Notes: generated from the letters alone by a model not told the origin. A stretch of DNA of 25,635 nt from an uncultured Oscillospiraceae bacterium (GCA_905211675.1 CAJMBP010000018.1:1-25635), one strand, 5' to 3'; shown: positions 14,061-22,084, counted from the first letter of the stretch. Program-made: numbers and translations.

Positions 14061-17000
14061 TTATATGCACTTAACTCCGATTGTAATTCTTTCGCCGTTA
14101 ATATCCCATTCTTTGCTGTAACCATCTATGTCACCTGCAACGATTGAGTCTGCAAGAGTATCGCCCGCAATTTCGTCGGATAACTTTTCGGCAATGGCAA
14201 TAACTCTTTCGCTTCCCGATAATGTTACGGCTATGTGGTCGGTTACATTAAAGCCTGCCTCTTTACGCATGGTTTGAATTTTGCTTACAATCTCACGCAC
14301 AAAGCCTTCTTCAATAAGGTCTTCGGTCAGCGTTGTGTCAAGCGCAACCGTAATACCGCGGTCGCTTACGGTGAAAAAGCCTTCACGCTGTTTTGCCTCA
14401 ATAAGCAAATCTTCTTCACCTAATTCCACCTGACCCGATGCAAGATTTAATACGATTTTGCCGTTTTCATCAAGTTCAACCTTTGCGGCGTTACCGTCGA
14501 GTTCGCTGAGGGCTTGACGAATTTCGCCTAACTGTCTGCCGTATTTAGGACCTACCGTTTTGAGCTGAGGTTTAAAGCTGTAAGACACAAGATTGTCAAC
14601 CTCATTTGTAAATTCAACAGATTTTATGTTAAGCTCATCTTTAATTATGTCGGCAAAGTAACTGTCAAGCGTTAAATCGCATTTAACATACATAGTTTTA
14701 AGCGGCTGACGGTTTTTGATTGCAGAGCCGTTACGGGCGCTTCTGCCCAAAACAACTATTTCGAGAACGCTGTCCATATTTTTTTCGAGTTCGGGGTCAA
14801 TAGCCGCCTCGTCAACCTTCGGAAAATCGCAAAGATGTATGCTTTCGGGTTGTGATTTGTCGATATTGCGAACAAGATTTTGATAAATGCTTTCTGTCAT
14901 AAACGGTATCATAGGTGCCGCTGTTTTAGCTGTTGTTACAAGTGCATTGTAAAGCACCAGATAAGCCGTTTCTTTATCATCGGTCATACCTTGCACCCAA
15001 TAGCGTTCGCGGCTGCGGCGAACATACCAGTTGCTCATTTCGTCAACAAAATCCTGCAGTGCGCGTGCGGCTTCAGGTATGCGGTAGTCGGCAAGGTTTT
15101 CATCAACTGCTTTTACCATTGAATTAAGCTTTGAAATAAGCCATTTGTCCATAACGGTAAGGTTATCGGGGTTGAGGGTATGTTTTGTGGGGTCAAATTT
15201 GTCAATGTTGGCATAAAGCACATAAAAAGCGTAGGTATTCCATAGCGTGCCCATGAATTTGCGCTGACCTTCAACAACCGCCTTGCCGTGGAATCGATTG
15301 GGAAGCCATGGGGCAGAGTTTGTGTAAAAATACCAGCGAATCGCATCGGCACCGTAGCTTTCAAGAGCGTCAAACGGGTCCACTGCGTTGCCCTTTGACT
15401 TAGACATCTTTTGACCGTTTTCGTCTTGAACATGGCCGAGAACAATTACATTTTTGTAGGGCGCTTTGTTGAAAATAAGGGTTGAAATTGCCATCAAAGA
15501 ATAGAACCAACCGCGCGTTTGGTCAACCGCCTCGGAAATGAAGTCGGCAGGAAACTGTGATTCAAACAATTCTTTATTCTCAAACGGATAGTGGTGCTGT
15601 GCAAACGGCATAGCACCTGAGTCAAACCAACAGTCAATAACTTCCGGCACACGGTGCATCTGCTTGCCGCAGTGCGGGCACTTGATTGTAACTTCATCAA
15701 TATACGGGCGGTGAAGCTCAATGTTTTCGGGGCAGTTATCAGACATAGATTTAAGTTCTTCTATACTGCCGACAGAGTGCATATGACCGCATTCGCAGGT
15801 CCAAATGTTGAGCGGCGTACCCCAATAACGGTTGCGTGAAATACCCCAGTCCTGAACATTTTTAAGCCAGTCACCGAAACGGCCTTTACCAATGCTTTCG
15901 GGTATCCAGTTTACAGTATCGTTATTGCGAATAAGGTCGTCTTTTACATCGGTCATTTTTATAAACCACGACTCACGCGCATAATAGATAAGCGGAGTAT
16001 CACAACGCCAGCAGTGCGGATAATCGTGCTCAAACTTTGGAGCATCGAAAAGAAGCCCCATCTTTTCAAGGTCAGTAAGCACAAGCGGGTCTGCCTTTTT
16101 AACAAATATACCGGCATAAGGTGTTTCGGCAGTAAGATTGCCCTGACCGTCAACAAACTGAACAAAGGGCAGGTCATAGCGCCTTCCAACCTTGGCGTCG
16201 TCTTCACCGAAAGCAGGTGCAATATGAACAATACCTGTACCGTCGGTCATAGTAACATAGTTGTCACAAGTGATGTAGTGACCTTTTTTATTCTGCTTTT
16301 CGCAAACAGGTTTTACAAAATCAAACAAAGGCTCATATTCCTTATATTCGAGTTCTTTACCTAAAAATCTGCCTGTGATTTCATAAGCCGGGGCGTCTTC
16401 GGTAGCAAGCTTACCCAGAACCTTGTCAAGCAGAGCCTCAGCCATATAGTAGGTGTAGCCGTCGGCTGCTTTAACGCGGCAATATGTTTCGTCGGGGTTT
16501 ACGCAAAGCGCAACGTTTGACGGCAAAGTCCAAGGTGTTGTGGTCCACGCAAGAAAATAGGCGTCTTCGCCCACCACCTTAAAGCGAACAACGGCGCTTC
16601 GCTCTTTTACGCTTTTATAGCCCTGCGCTACTTCGTGTGAGGAAAGCGGAGTGCCGCAACGCGGGCAGTAGGGAACTATTTTAAAGCCTTTATAAAGCAG
16701 ACCTTTTTCAAAAATCTGCTTTAGAGCCCACCATTCAGATTCAATAAAGTTGTTGTCATAGGTAACGTATGGGTTTTCCATATCAGCCCAAAAGCCGACG
16801 GTTTTTGAAAAATCTTCCCACATACCCTTATATTTCCAAACACTTTCTTTACAGTGGTCTATGAAGGGTGATAAACCGTATTCTTCAATTTGTTCTTTAC
16901 CGTCAAGCCCCAAAAGCTTTTCAACCTCAAGCTCAACCGGCAGACCGTGTGTGTCCCAACCGGCCTTGCGGGGAACCATATAGCCCTTCATTGTGCGGTA

Positions 17001-17210
17001 ACGCGGAATCATATCTTTAATAACGCGCGTAAGCACATGGCCTATGTGCGGCTTACCGTTAGCGGTAGGCGGACCGTCGTAAAATACATAAGGCGTGCCC
17101 TTTGCTCTTGAGTCAATGCTCTTTTCAAAGATTTTGTTTTCGTCCCAAAACTCTTTGATTTTCTTTTCTTGCTCTACAAAGTTAACGTTTGGAGAGATAC
17201 TTTCGTACAT
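14061..17210 (-). CDS. ileS: Isoleucyl-tRNA synthetase, eukaryote-like type 2
   Basis: IleRS charges tRNA-Ile with isoleucine and edits mischarged valine. The 1049-residue class Ia enzyme has HIGH at 55-58 (NGKPHIGHVLTR), KMSKS at 601-605, and CP1 editing-domain motifs TTTPWTLP (223-230) and GTGIVHIAPAFGEDD (324-338). CxxC pairs occur near 182, 400 and 511. The length, the GWDTHGLPVELEVEK segment and the absence of a C-terminal zinc finger fit the IleS2 clade, not the shorter bacterial IleS1. IleS2 enzymes are often insensitive to mupirocin. ATG 17210 follows AAAGGA by 11 bases. A T-box leader lies upstream, so expression should rise when tRNA-Ile is uncharged. The two-helix membrane gene follows in the same transcript. 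Confidence 0.97.
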   Translation of the reverse strand: MYESISPNVNFVEQEKKIKEFWDENKIFEKSIDSRAKGTPYVFYDGPPTANGKPHIGHVLTRVIKDMIPRYRTMKGYMVPRKAGWDTHGLPVELEVEKLLGLDGKEQIEEYGLSPFIDHCKESVWKYKGMWEDFSKTVGFWADMENPYVTYDNNFIESEWWALKQIFEKGLLYKGFKIVPYCPRCGTPLSSHEVAQGYKSVKERSAVVRFKVVGEDAYFLAWTTTPWTLPSNVALCVNPDETYCRVKAADGYTYYMAEALLDKVLGKLATEDAPAYEITGRFLGKELEYKEYEPLFDFVKPVCEKQNKKGHYITCDNYVTMTDGTGIVHIAPAFGEDDAKVGRRYDLPFVQFVDGQGNLTAETPYAGIFVKKADPLVLTDLEKMGLLFDAPKFEHDYPHCWRCDTPLIYYARESWFIKMTDVKDDLIRNNDTVNWIPESIGKGRFGDWLKNVQDWGISRNRYWGTPLNIWTCECGHMHSVGSIEELKSMSDNCPENIELHRPYIDEVTIKCPHCGKQMHRVPEVIDCWFDSGAMPFAQHHYPFENKELFESQFPADFISEAVDQTRGWFYSLMAISTLIFNKAPYKNVIVLGHVQDENGQKMSKSKGNAVDPFDALESYGADAIRWYFYTNSAPWLPNRFHGKAVVEGQRKFMGTLWNTYAFYVLYANIDKFDPTKHTLNPDNLTVMDKWLISKLNSMVKAVDENLADYRIPEAARALQDFVDEMSNWYVRRSRERYWVQGMTDDKETAYLVLYNALVTTAKTAAPMIPFMTESIYQNLVRNIDKSQPESIHLCDFPKVDEAAIDPELEKNMDSVLEIVVLGRSARNGSAIKNRQPLKTMYVKCDLTLDSYFADIIKDELNIKSVEFTNEVDNLVSYSFKPQLKTVGPKYGRQLGEIRQALSELDGNAAKVELDENGKIVLNLASGQVELGEEDLLIEAKQREGFFTVSDRGITVALDTTLTEDLIEEGFVREIVSKIQTMRKEAGFNVTDHIAVTLSGSERVIAIAEKLSDEIAGDTLADSIVAGDIDGYSKEWDINGERITIGVKCI

Positions 17211-17486
17211 TTACAATACAATCCTTTCAAATAATAAATCCCCGTCCGTAATAGGACAGGGATGAAAAACACATCACAAGCTTAAACCACCTATCAGAAC
17301 GGACCGAAATTATCCGCGCTCCGTATAACGGTGGAGACAACCGTCTAACGCTAATCGGCAAATGCCTTTCACGCAGAAACTCGGAAGTGATATTCACGCA
17401 TTTTCATATCACCGACCTCACACCGCCGTCGGCTCGCTTAAGATAATCATAAAACACGCTACTGTCTTCGTCACAGTCTTTAACGA
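17211..17486 (-). ncRNA. T-box leader of ileS (isoleucine specifier)
   Basis: This 5' leader senses uncharged tRNA-Ile. Minus-strand landmarks, in order, are: the GACGAAGACAGTAG segment typical of the 5' side of stem I; an apical hairpin CCGAC/GTCGG; GAATATCACTTCCGAG, the usual specifier context, giving AUC (Ile) at 17391-17389; a GGCA/TGCC stem II-like hairpin; GGTGGT (17291-17286), whose UGGU can pair with the ACCA end of tRNA-Ile; and a terminator hairpin at 17263-17238. The GGTGGT is followed by TTAAGC where the T-box consensus has ACCGCG, so the antiterminator half is unusual. Confidence 0.85.
17238..17263 (-). terminator. Regulated T-box terminator hairpin
   Basis: On the minus strand ATCCCTGTCC pairs with GGACGGGGAT (nine pairs, one mismatch, 6-base loop), followed by TTATTATTT. 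It lies 27 bases before the ileS ATG and is the off-state structure of the T-box. Confidence 0.75.
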
Positions 17487-17491
17487 CTATA

Positions 17492-17520
17492 ATATTAACA
17501 CAAATTGCAAAAAAAATCAA
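17492..17520 (-). promoter_or_regulatory. Probable ileS T-box promoter
   Basis: On the minus strand TTGATT (17520-17515) and TAATAT (17497-17492) are 17 bases apart, placing transcription start just before the T-box stem I. An overlapping TATTAT is an alternative -10. Confidence 0.5.
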
Positions 17521-17577
17521 TAGCAAACTGTTTAAAAAGAATTTTTAAGATAAAAATATAAATCAAGGAGTGTTTTT

Positions 17578-18906
17578 ATGGTTAAAAAAAAGACTTTTAT
17601 AACGACCGTATCTTATATGTCGGCGGCAATTATTGCCCTATGCGGCTTTGCGTTGAAGCAAAAATCGAAAAGCGGTTACTGTATGAGTATGATAGAAAAT
17701 ATGTATTCATGTTCATTTGAACAGTTGAACAGCAGTATAAACAATATATCGTATTCGCTTGAAAAAATGGTTTATGCATCATCTGCAAAAAAGCTGAGTT
17801 CTCTATCGGCACAAATTTTCAGTGAGGCAGAGCTTGCAAAAACGGCATTGTCCGCACTGCCTGCCGGCAGTGAAAATCTTTCTACCCTATACAGATTTTT
17901 GTCGCAGGTGGGAAACTATGCATTGAGCGTTTCAAAAAATATAACAAGTGAAAACCTTGTGAGCGACAAACAGCGCGAGGAGTTAAAATTGCTTTATGAC
18001 ACGGCAAAGACGGTTTCTGAGGTAATAAGCGACTCGGCAATCGAGCATAATTCGCCGCAACAATGGGCAGAAACGGTTGAAAACAAGCTAAACGGAGCCG
18101 TCAATGAGGAAGGGCTCGCCTCGGCGCTTACACAGCTTGAAGAGGATATGTCCGATTACCCTACGCTTATATATGACGGTCCGTATTCCGACCATATTTT
18201 AAACAAAGAGCCTTTAATGACATCTGTCGCTGCGGAATGTTCTAAAGAGCAAGCACTTGCAATAGCTCAAAAGGCGGTAGGCGACAGTGAAAAAATCGAA
18301 TTTGACGATATGCAACACGGAAAAATTGAATGCTACCGTTTTGTAAATGACGGTTTAAGTATAACCGTAAGCCGAAACGGCGGATATGTTGTTTATATGA
18401 GAAAAAACCGTGCTGTCGAAAATGGACTGCTTTCATACGAACAGATGCTGTCGAAAGCAAAAAATTATTTGAGCAATATGCAAATAACGGGAATGACAGA
18501 CACATATTACTATACCGATAACGGTGTATGTGTAATAAACTTTGCCTATCTTGACGGCCAGACGGTCTGTTATACCGACTTAATAAAGGTGGGAATTGCA
18601 ACAGACACGGGCGAGGTGATGTTACTTGAAACTGAAGGGTATTTGACAAATCATACCGACCGTGCGTTTGCGGTGCCCGACCATACGCCCGAAGAAGCAA
18701 ACAGTAAAATAAGCAGCGACCTTGAAACCGAAAAGACTTCAATGGCGCTCATACCCACCGATTCGGGCGGCGAGGTGCGCTGCTATGAATTTTTGTGCCG
18801 AAGTGAAGATAATCGGGAAATATTGGTTTATATAAATATACACACGCTTGAAGAAGAGCAGATTTATATTTTGCTTAAAACCGACGGCGGCAGTTTGGTG
18901 AAATAA
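17578..18906 (+). CDS. ypeB: Germination protein YpeB
   Basis: YpeB is a spore protein needed for assembly or stability of the cortex-lytic enzyme SleB, so it acts in endospore germination. The 442-residue product has an N-terminal membrane anchor (about residues 9-27), a helical region to about 200, the family hallmark YDGPYSDHI near residue 200, and C-terminal PepSY-like repeats ending with the NHTDRAF segment and a last PepSY unit. Length matches the family. AAGGAG at 17565-17570 precedes ATG 17578. In Bacillus ypeB follows sleB; here the gene stands alone, divergent from ileS, with its own terminator. No convincing sigma-G motif was found in the short upstream region. The gene implies that this organism forms spores. 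Confidence 0.9.
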   Translation: MVKKKTFITTVSYMSAAIIALCGFALKQKSKSGYCMSMIENMYSCSFEQLNSSINNISYSLEKMVYASSAKKLSSLSAQIFSEAELAKTALSALPAGSENLSTLYRFLSQVGNYALSVSKNITSENLVSDKQREELKLLYDTAKTVSEVISDSAIEHNSPQQWAETVENKLNGAVNEEGLASALTQLEEDMSDYPTLIYDGPYSDHILNKEPLMTSVAAECSKEQALAIAQKAVGDSEKIEFDDMQHGKIECYRFVNDGLSITVSRNGGYVVYMRKNRAVENGLLSYEQMLSKAKNYLSNMQITGMTDTYYYTDNGVCVINFAYLDGQTVCYTDLIKVGIATDTGEVMLLETEGYLTNHTDRAFAVPDHTPEEANSKISSDLETEKTSMALIPTDSGGEVRCYEFLCRSEDNREILVYINIHTLEEEQIYILLKTDGGSLVK

Positions 18907-18916
18907 ATGTATTTCA

Positions 18917-18943
18917 GCCCTCTCGTAAGAGAGGGTGTTTTTT
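18917..18943 (+). terminator. Rho-independent terminator of ypeB
   Basis: CCCTCTC (18918-18924), loop GTAA, GAGAGGG (18929-18935), then TGTTTTTT. It starts 11 bases after the ypeB stop. Confidence 0.92.
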
Positions 18944-18947
18944 AAGA

Positions 18948-18976
18948 TTTACATATATAATGAATTGTGATATAAT
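18948..18976 (+). promoter_or_regulatory. Sigma-A promoter of the C39-like gene
   Basis: TTTACA (18948-18953) and a perfect TATAAT (18971-18976) are spaced 17 bases apart, with an extended TGA just before the -10. It begins five bases after the ypeB terminator's T run. Confidence 0.8.
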
Positions 18977-19009
18977 ATTTGTAAAATTTGGGTTTGAAAA
19001 GAGGTTATT

Positions 19010-19375
19010 ATGCCGTTAGTAAGTGAAATTAAACATATTTACGAGCCCAATCCGTTAGCGTGCGGTCAGGCGGTGCTTGCCATGCTGTCGGGGCTTGATG
19101 TTAAGCAGATATTTAATTTAGTTAAAACCGAAAAAGAAACCACCCTCAAAGATATGAAGGCGGCTTTAACGGCTTTAGACATTCATTTTAAAGAAAACAG
19201 GGTAGAGGTAAAAAACAAAAGCGATTTGCCGCACATTGCATTGCTGAGCCTTGAAACGCCTAAATGCTGGCATTGGTCGCTTTTTTATGAGGGTAAATTC
19301 TATGACCCTGAATACGGTGTGCTCGACGATTTTCCTCCGTCAAACCGCCGTTATTTTTGGCAGATATTTCCTTGA
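19010..19375 (+). CDS. Small C39-like cysteine peptidase domain protein
   Basis: This 121-residue single-domain protein resembles the peptidase C39/papain-like fold. NPLACGQAVLAML gives a candidate nucleophile Cys18 and oxyanion Gln20 (the family usually has the Gln a few residues before the Cys). HWSLFYEGKFYDPEYG gives candidate His88 and Asp99. It has no signal peptide, membrane helix or ABC-transporter domain, unlike bacteriocin-processing C39 exporters, and no bacteriocin precursor is nearby. It is probably cytoplasmic; whether it cleaves peptides is unknown. AGAGG at 19000-19004 precedes ATG 19010. It has its own strong promoter, and rpe follows behind another promoter. Confidence 0.65.
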   Translation: MPLVSEIKHIYEPNPLACGQAVLAMLSGLDVKQIFNLVKTEKETTLKDMKAALTALDIHFKENRVEVKNKSDLPHIALLSLETPKCWHWSLFYEGKFYDPEYGVLDDFPPSNRRYFWQIFP

Positions 19376-19400
19376 CAAGCGCAAATATACATATTAAAAT
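19372..19400 (+). promoter_or_regulatory. Sigma-A promoter of rpe
   Basis: A perfect TTGACA (19372-19377) overlaps the stop codon of the C39-like gene, and TAAAAT (19395-19400) follows after 17 bases. The start point would be near 19407, giving a leader of under 30 bases. Confidence 0.82.
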
Positions 19401-19434
19401 TACAGTAGCAAATTTTAAGTTTGGGTGATTGGTT

Positions 19435-20079
19435 ATGATAAAGGTTTCTCCATCGGTGCTTACATCTGATTTTTTAACACTTTCGGACAGTATAAAAAAG
19501 CTTGAAGACGCGGGGGTGGATATGCTGCACCTTGATGTTATGGACGGCATTTTTGTGCCTAATATTTCATTCGGTAATCCTGTTATTAAATCTATAAAGG
19601 CTCATACAAAGCTTCCGCTTGATGTACATCTTATGATAGACCGTCCGCACAGGTATATCGAAGATTTTGCAAGGTATGCCGACCTTTTGGGCTTTCATTA
19701 TGAAGCGGGCTCGGATAATGCCGAGACTCTTAAAAAAATACGCGAACTCGGCTGTAAAAGCTGTATTACAATAAAGCCCGCAACAAAGGCAGAAGAAATT
19801 TTTAACCTGCTTACTCTTTGCGATATGGTGCTTGTAATGTCGGTAGAGCCGGGTTTCGGCGGGCAAAAGTTTATGCCACAGGCTATTGATAAAATTAAAG
19901 CCATTAAGGCTGAAATAGACCGACAGCAACTGTCGGTTGATATTGAGGTTGACGGCGGCATAAACGCCGAAACCGCACCGCTTGCGGTTGCCGCAGGTGC
20001 TAATGTATTGGTGGCCGGTAACTACATTTTTTCTGCCGACGATATGGGGGCCAAGGTTAAAGAAATCAAATCGCTTTAA
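19435..20079 (+). CDS. rpe: Ribulose-phosphate 3-epimerase
   Basis: Rpe interconverts ribulose 5-phosphate and xylulose 5-phosphate in the pentose phosphate pathway. The 214-residue TIM barrel has SPSVLTSDF at the N-terminus, the metal and catalytic motifs LHLDVMDG and DVHLMI, VEPGFGGQKF, and the C-terminal VDGGI plus phosphate-binding VAGNYIF. I start at ATG 19435 because GGGTGA (19423-19428) is 6 bases upstream; an in-frame TTG at 19429 would add two residues and sit at the edge of that site. In many Firmicutes rpe lies with rsgA and a PASTA kinase; here it is alone with its own promoter. Its end overlaps the end of the minus-strand MecA-like gene by 14 bases. Confidence 0.96.
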   Translation: MIKVSPSVLTSDFLTLSDSIKKLEDAGVDMLHLDVMDGIFVPNISFGNPVIKSIKAHTKLPLDVHLMIDRPHRYIEDFARYADLLGFHYEAGSDNAETLKKIRELGCKSCITIKPATKAEEIFNLLTLCDMVLVMSVEPGFGGQKFMPQAIDKIKAIKAEIDRQQLSVDIEVDGGINAETAPLAVAAGANVLVAGNYIFSADDMGAKVKEIKSL

Positions 20080-20386
20080 AGGCTTTTTTGATTTTTAAAA
20101 GAGCGTTATCTTTGCAAATAAGGCGGCTGTTTTGCTTGATTTCGTTTATATGCGCTCTATCTTTGAATATAATATATTTTGATTTGTCGCAAGGCGCTTT
20201 GGTTGAGGTTATTAACAGCTGATAGGTTCCTTTATAGGTGTAAAGTTTACTGTTTAAAATGTCTTGAAGCTTTGTACGGCAAACAAAATCAATCATATCG
20301 TCACTGCTGTAAAAAAATATGGCGTATTCGTAACATAATTTGACTTTTTTAAACCTTTTGTACTTAGGCTTTATATATTCGTTCAT
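20066..20386 (-). CDS. Small protein resembling the C-terminal domain of adaptor MecA
   Basis: This 106-residue basic protein has a strand-helix-strand pattern recalling the MecA C-terminal domain: YAIFFYSSDDMIDFVCR, then SKLYTYKGTYQLLI, a middle segment, and an ending (NSRLICKDNALLKIKKAF) like MecA's last helix. In Bacillus that domain binds the ClpC unfoldase, while the N-terminal domain binds substrates. The N-terminal domain is absent here and nothing upstream encodes one. The assignment rests on eye alignment only. A GGGGTG ribosome site lies 7 bases before ATG 20386, which supports a real gene. It lies convergent to rpe, with no terminator visible between them, and divergent from the 41-residue gene. 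Confidence 0.5.
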   Translation of the reverse strand: MNEYIKPKYKRFKKVKLCYEYAIFFYSSDDMIDFVCRTKLQDILNSKLYTYKGTYQLLITSTKAPCDKSKYIIFKDRAHINEIKQNSRLICKDNALLKIKKAFKAI

Positions 20387-20403
20387 AAAACTGCACCCCG
20401 TAG

Positions 20404-20433
20404 GAATAATTTAGTGCTTCTTGTGTCATACTT
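20404..20433 (+). promoter_or_regulatory. Candidate sigma-G (forespore) promoter
   Basis: GAATA (20404-20408) and CATACTT (20427-20433) are 18 bases apart, close to the sigma-G pattern GHATR-N17/18-CATWMTA with one mismatch at the last base. No good sigma-A promoter was seen in the same interval. Confidence 0.35.
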
Positions 20434-20453
20434 TTTTAAAAGGATGTGGCAAA

Positions 20454-20579
20454 ATGAACGAAAAGAAGCGCAGTGAATTTTTTAATTTGTTTTTAAAGTC
20501 GGCGGTTATTACCATTTCGGCAATAGCATTGCTGCTTATAGGTTATTTTACCGCCGCGTTTTTGTCGGGCGGTTTATAA
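20454..20579 (+). CDS. 41-residue single-helix membrane protein
   Basis: This short gene (ATG 20454 to TAA 20579) has an AAAGGA ribosome site at 20439-20444, nine bases before the ATG. The product is 41 residues: a charged N-terminus (MNEKKRSEFFNLF) followed by one hydrophobic helix at about residues 14-37 and a Gly-Gly-Leu end. It resembles the many small single-pass proteins of spore formers but I recognise no family. It ends 14 bases before the phosphohexomutase start, whose ribosome site lies in that gap, so the two are probably co-transcribed. Its own upstream region carries a sigma-G-like motif. Confidence 0.6.
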   Translation: MNEKKRSEFFNLFLKSAVITISAIALLLIGYFTAAFLSGGL

Positions 20580-20593
20580 AAAAGGAGAAAACC

Positions 20594-22066
20594 ATGGATT
20601 ATATGCATTTAAAAAGCGGCACCGATGTGCGCGGCGTAGCAACCGATTTAGGCGGAAAGGCAGTTGAATTTGACAGCAATGCCGTTTATGATATTACGGC
20701 GGCATTTGCCGTATGGTATGTTAACAAATTTTCAAAAGCGGCAAACGAGCTAAAAATCGCGGTGGGTCACGATTCGCGCATCACTGCCGATACAATCTGC
20801 GAAGCGGTAATACGCGCGCTTACAAACGCCGGTGTTACCGTGTTAAATTGCGGTCTTGCGTCTACACCTGCTATGTTTATGACTACCGTAGATTTACATA
20901 CAGACGCGGCAATTCAAATTACCGCAAGCCACCATCCGTTTGACAGAAACGGCCTGAAATTTTTTATTGGCACGGGCGGTCTTGACGGCTCTGATATTTC
21001 AGAAATTTTGTCGTTGGCTTCCAACGGCGAGGAGTGCATAAGCGAAAGGTCGGGAACGGTAGTTTTAAGCGACTATATGAAAGATTATGCCGCAAGGCTT
21101 CGCAATATGATTATACGCGAGGTGGGCAAGGGTGAACAGCCGCTTAAAAACTATCACATAATAGTAGATGCCGGCAACGGTGTAGGCGGCTTTTATGCAA
21201 ATGAGGTTTTAGCACCGCTTGGCGCAGATATAAGCGGAAGTCAGTTTTTAGAGCCCGACGGTATGTTTCCCAATCACATACCTAACCCCGAAAATAATCA
21301 GGCGATGGAAAGCATTTGCGCGGCTGTTAAGGCAAACCGAGCAGATTTCGGCGTTATATTTGACACCGATGTAGACCGTGCGGGCTGTGTTGACGCCGAC
21401 GGTAACGAAATAAACCGAAACCGACTTATTGCCATTGCGTCTTACATTGCTTTAGGCGGTAAAAAGGGCGGCACGGTCGTTACCGACTCGGTTACATCCG
21501 ACGGACTTAAAAAGTATATTCAAAATGATTTGGGCGGTGTTCACTACCGTTATCGCCGCGGATATAAAAATGTTATAAATAAAGCGATTGAGCTGTGCAA
21601 TCAGGGCATCGACTGTCCGCTTGCGATTGAAACCTCGGGTCATGCGGCACTGCGTGAAAATTACTTTTTAGACGATGGCGCCTACCTTGCTACCAAAATT
21701 ATAATCGAGCTTGCAAAGGGTACCGATATTGAGGCACTGCTTTCTAATCTTGAAATGCCGTCGGAAGAAGCGGAATACAGATTTAATATAAAAGAAAAAG
21801 ACTTTCGCGCTTACGGTGAAAAGGTAATTGCAGATTTAGAAGAATTTGCAAAAACAAAAAAAGATTATGTTATTGCCGACGATAACAGAGAGGGTATAAG
21901 GGTGTCTACCGAATACGGTTGGTTTTTACTCAGACTCAGCGTTCACGACCCCGTAATGCCTATGAATTTTGAAAGCAGAGAAAAGGGTGGAATAAACGCC
22001 ATGAAACAAGAGCTCAAAGCATTTTTTAAAGGCTTTGACAAGCTTGAAATGCCAAAAGATTTTTAA
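20594..22066 (+). CDS. Phosphomannomutase/phosphoglucomutase (alpha-D-phosphohexomutase)
   Basis: This 490-residue enzyme would move phosphate between C1 and C6 of a hexose, linking glycolysis to sugar-nucleotide, wall or glycogen synthesis. The N-terminus has SGTDVRG, the active-site phosphoserine is Ser112 in TASHHPFDRNG, the Mg-binding loop is DTDVD (257-261, where DGDAD/DGDGD is usual), the sugar-binding loop is ETSGH (346-350), and the phosphate-contact region near 430 is REGIRVSTEYGW. Glucose versus mannose preference cannot be read, so no symbol is given. AAAGGAG precedes ATG 20594. The gene ends at a strong bidirectional terminator shared with the amino acid importer operon. Confidence 0.92.
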   Translation: MDYMHLKSGTDVRGVATDLGGKAVEFDSNAVYDITAAFAVWYVNKFSKAANELKIAVGHDSRITADTICEAVIRALTNAGVTVLNCGLASTPAMFMTTVDLHTDAAIQITASHHPFDRNGLKFFIGTGGLDGSDISEILSLASNGEECISERSGTVVLSDYMKDYAARLRNMIIREVGKGEQPLKNYHIIVDAGNGVGGFYANEVLAPLGADISGSQFLEPDGMFPNHIPNPENNQAMESICAAVKANRADFGVIFDTDVDRAGCVDADGNEINRNRLIAIASYIALGGKKGGTVVTDSVTSDGLKKYIQNDLGGVHYRYRRGYKNVINKAIELCNQGIDCPLAIETSGHAALRENYFLDDGAYLATKIIIELAKGTDIEALLSNLEMPSEEAEYRFNIKEKDFRAYGEKVIADLEEFAKTKKDYVIADDNREGIRVSTEYGWFLLRLSVHDPVMPMNFESREKGGINAMKQELKAFFKGFDKLEMPKDF

Positions 22067-22084
22067 TTGCTATACTATTAAAAC

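Noticed and set aside
17238..17486. Plus-strand riboswitch for ypeB
   Set aside because: The structure reads as a T-box only on the minus strand, with specifier and terminator in the right order before ileS; nothing of it lies in a plausible ypeB leader.
18242..18742. Minus-strand open frame of 166 codons inside ypeB
   Set aside because: Antisense to the PepSY region of ypeB, with Arg/Leu/His-rich shadow composition.
19010..19375. Bacteriocin maturation locus
   Set aside because: No ABC exporter, leader-peptide precursor or immunity gene lies near the C39-like gene; the neighbours are ypeB and rpe.
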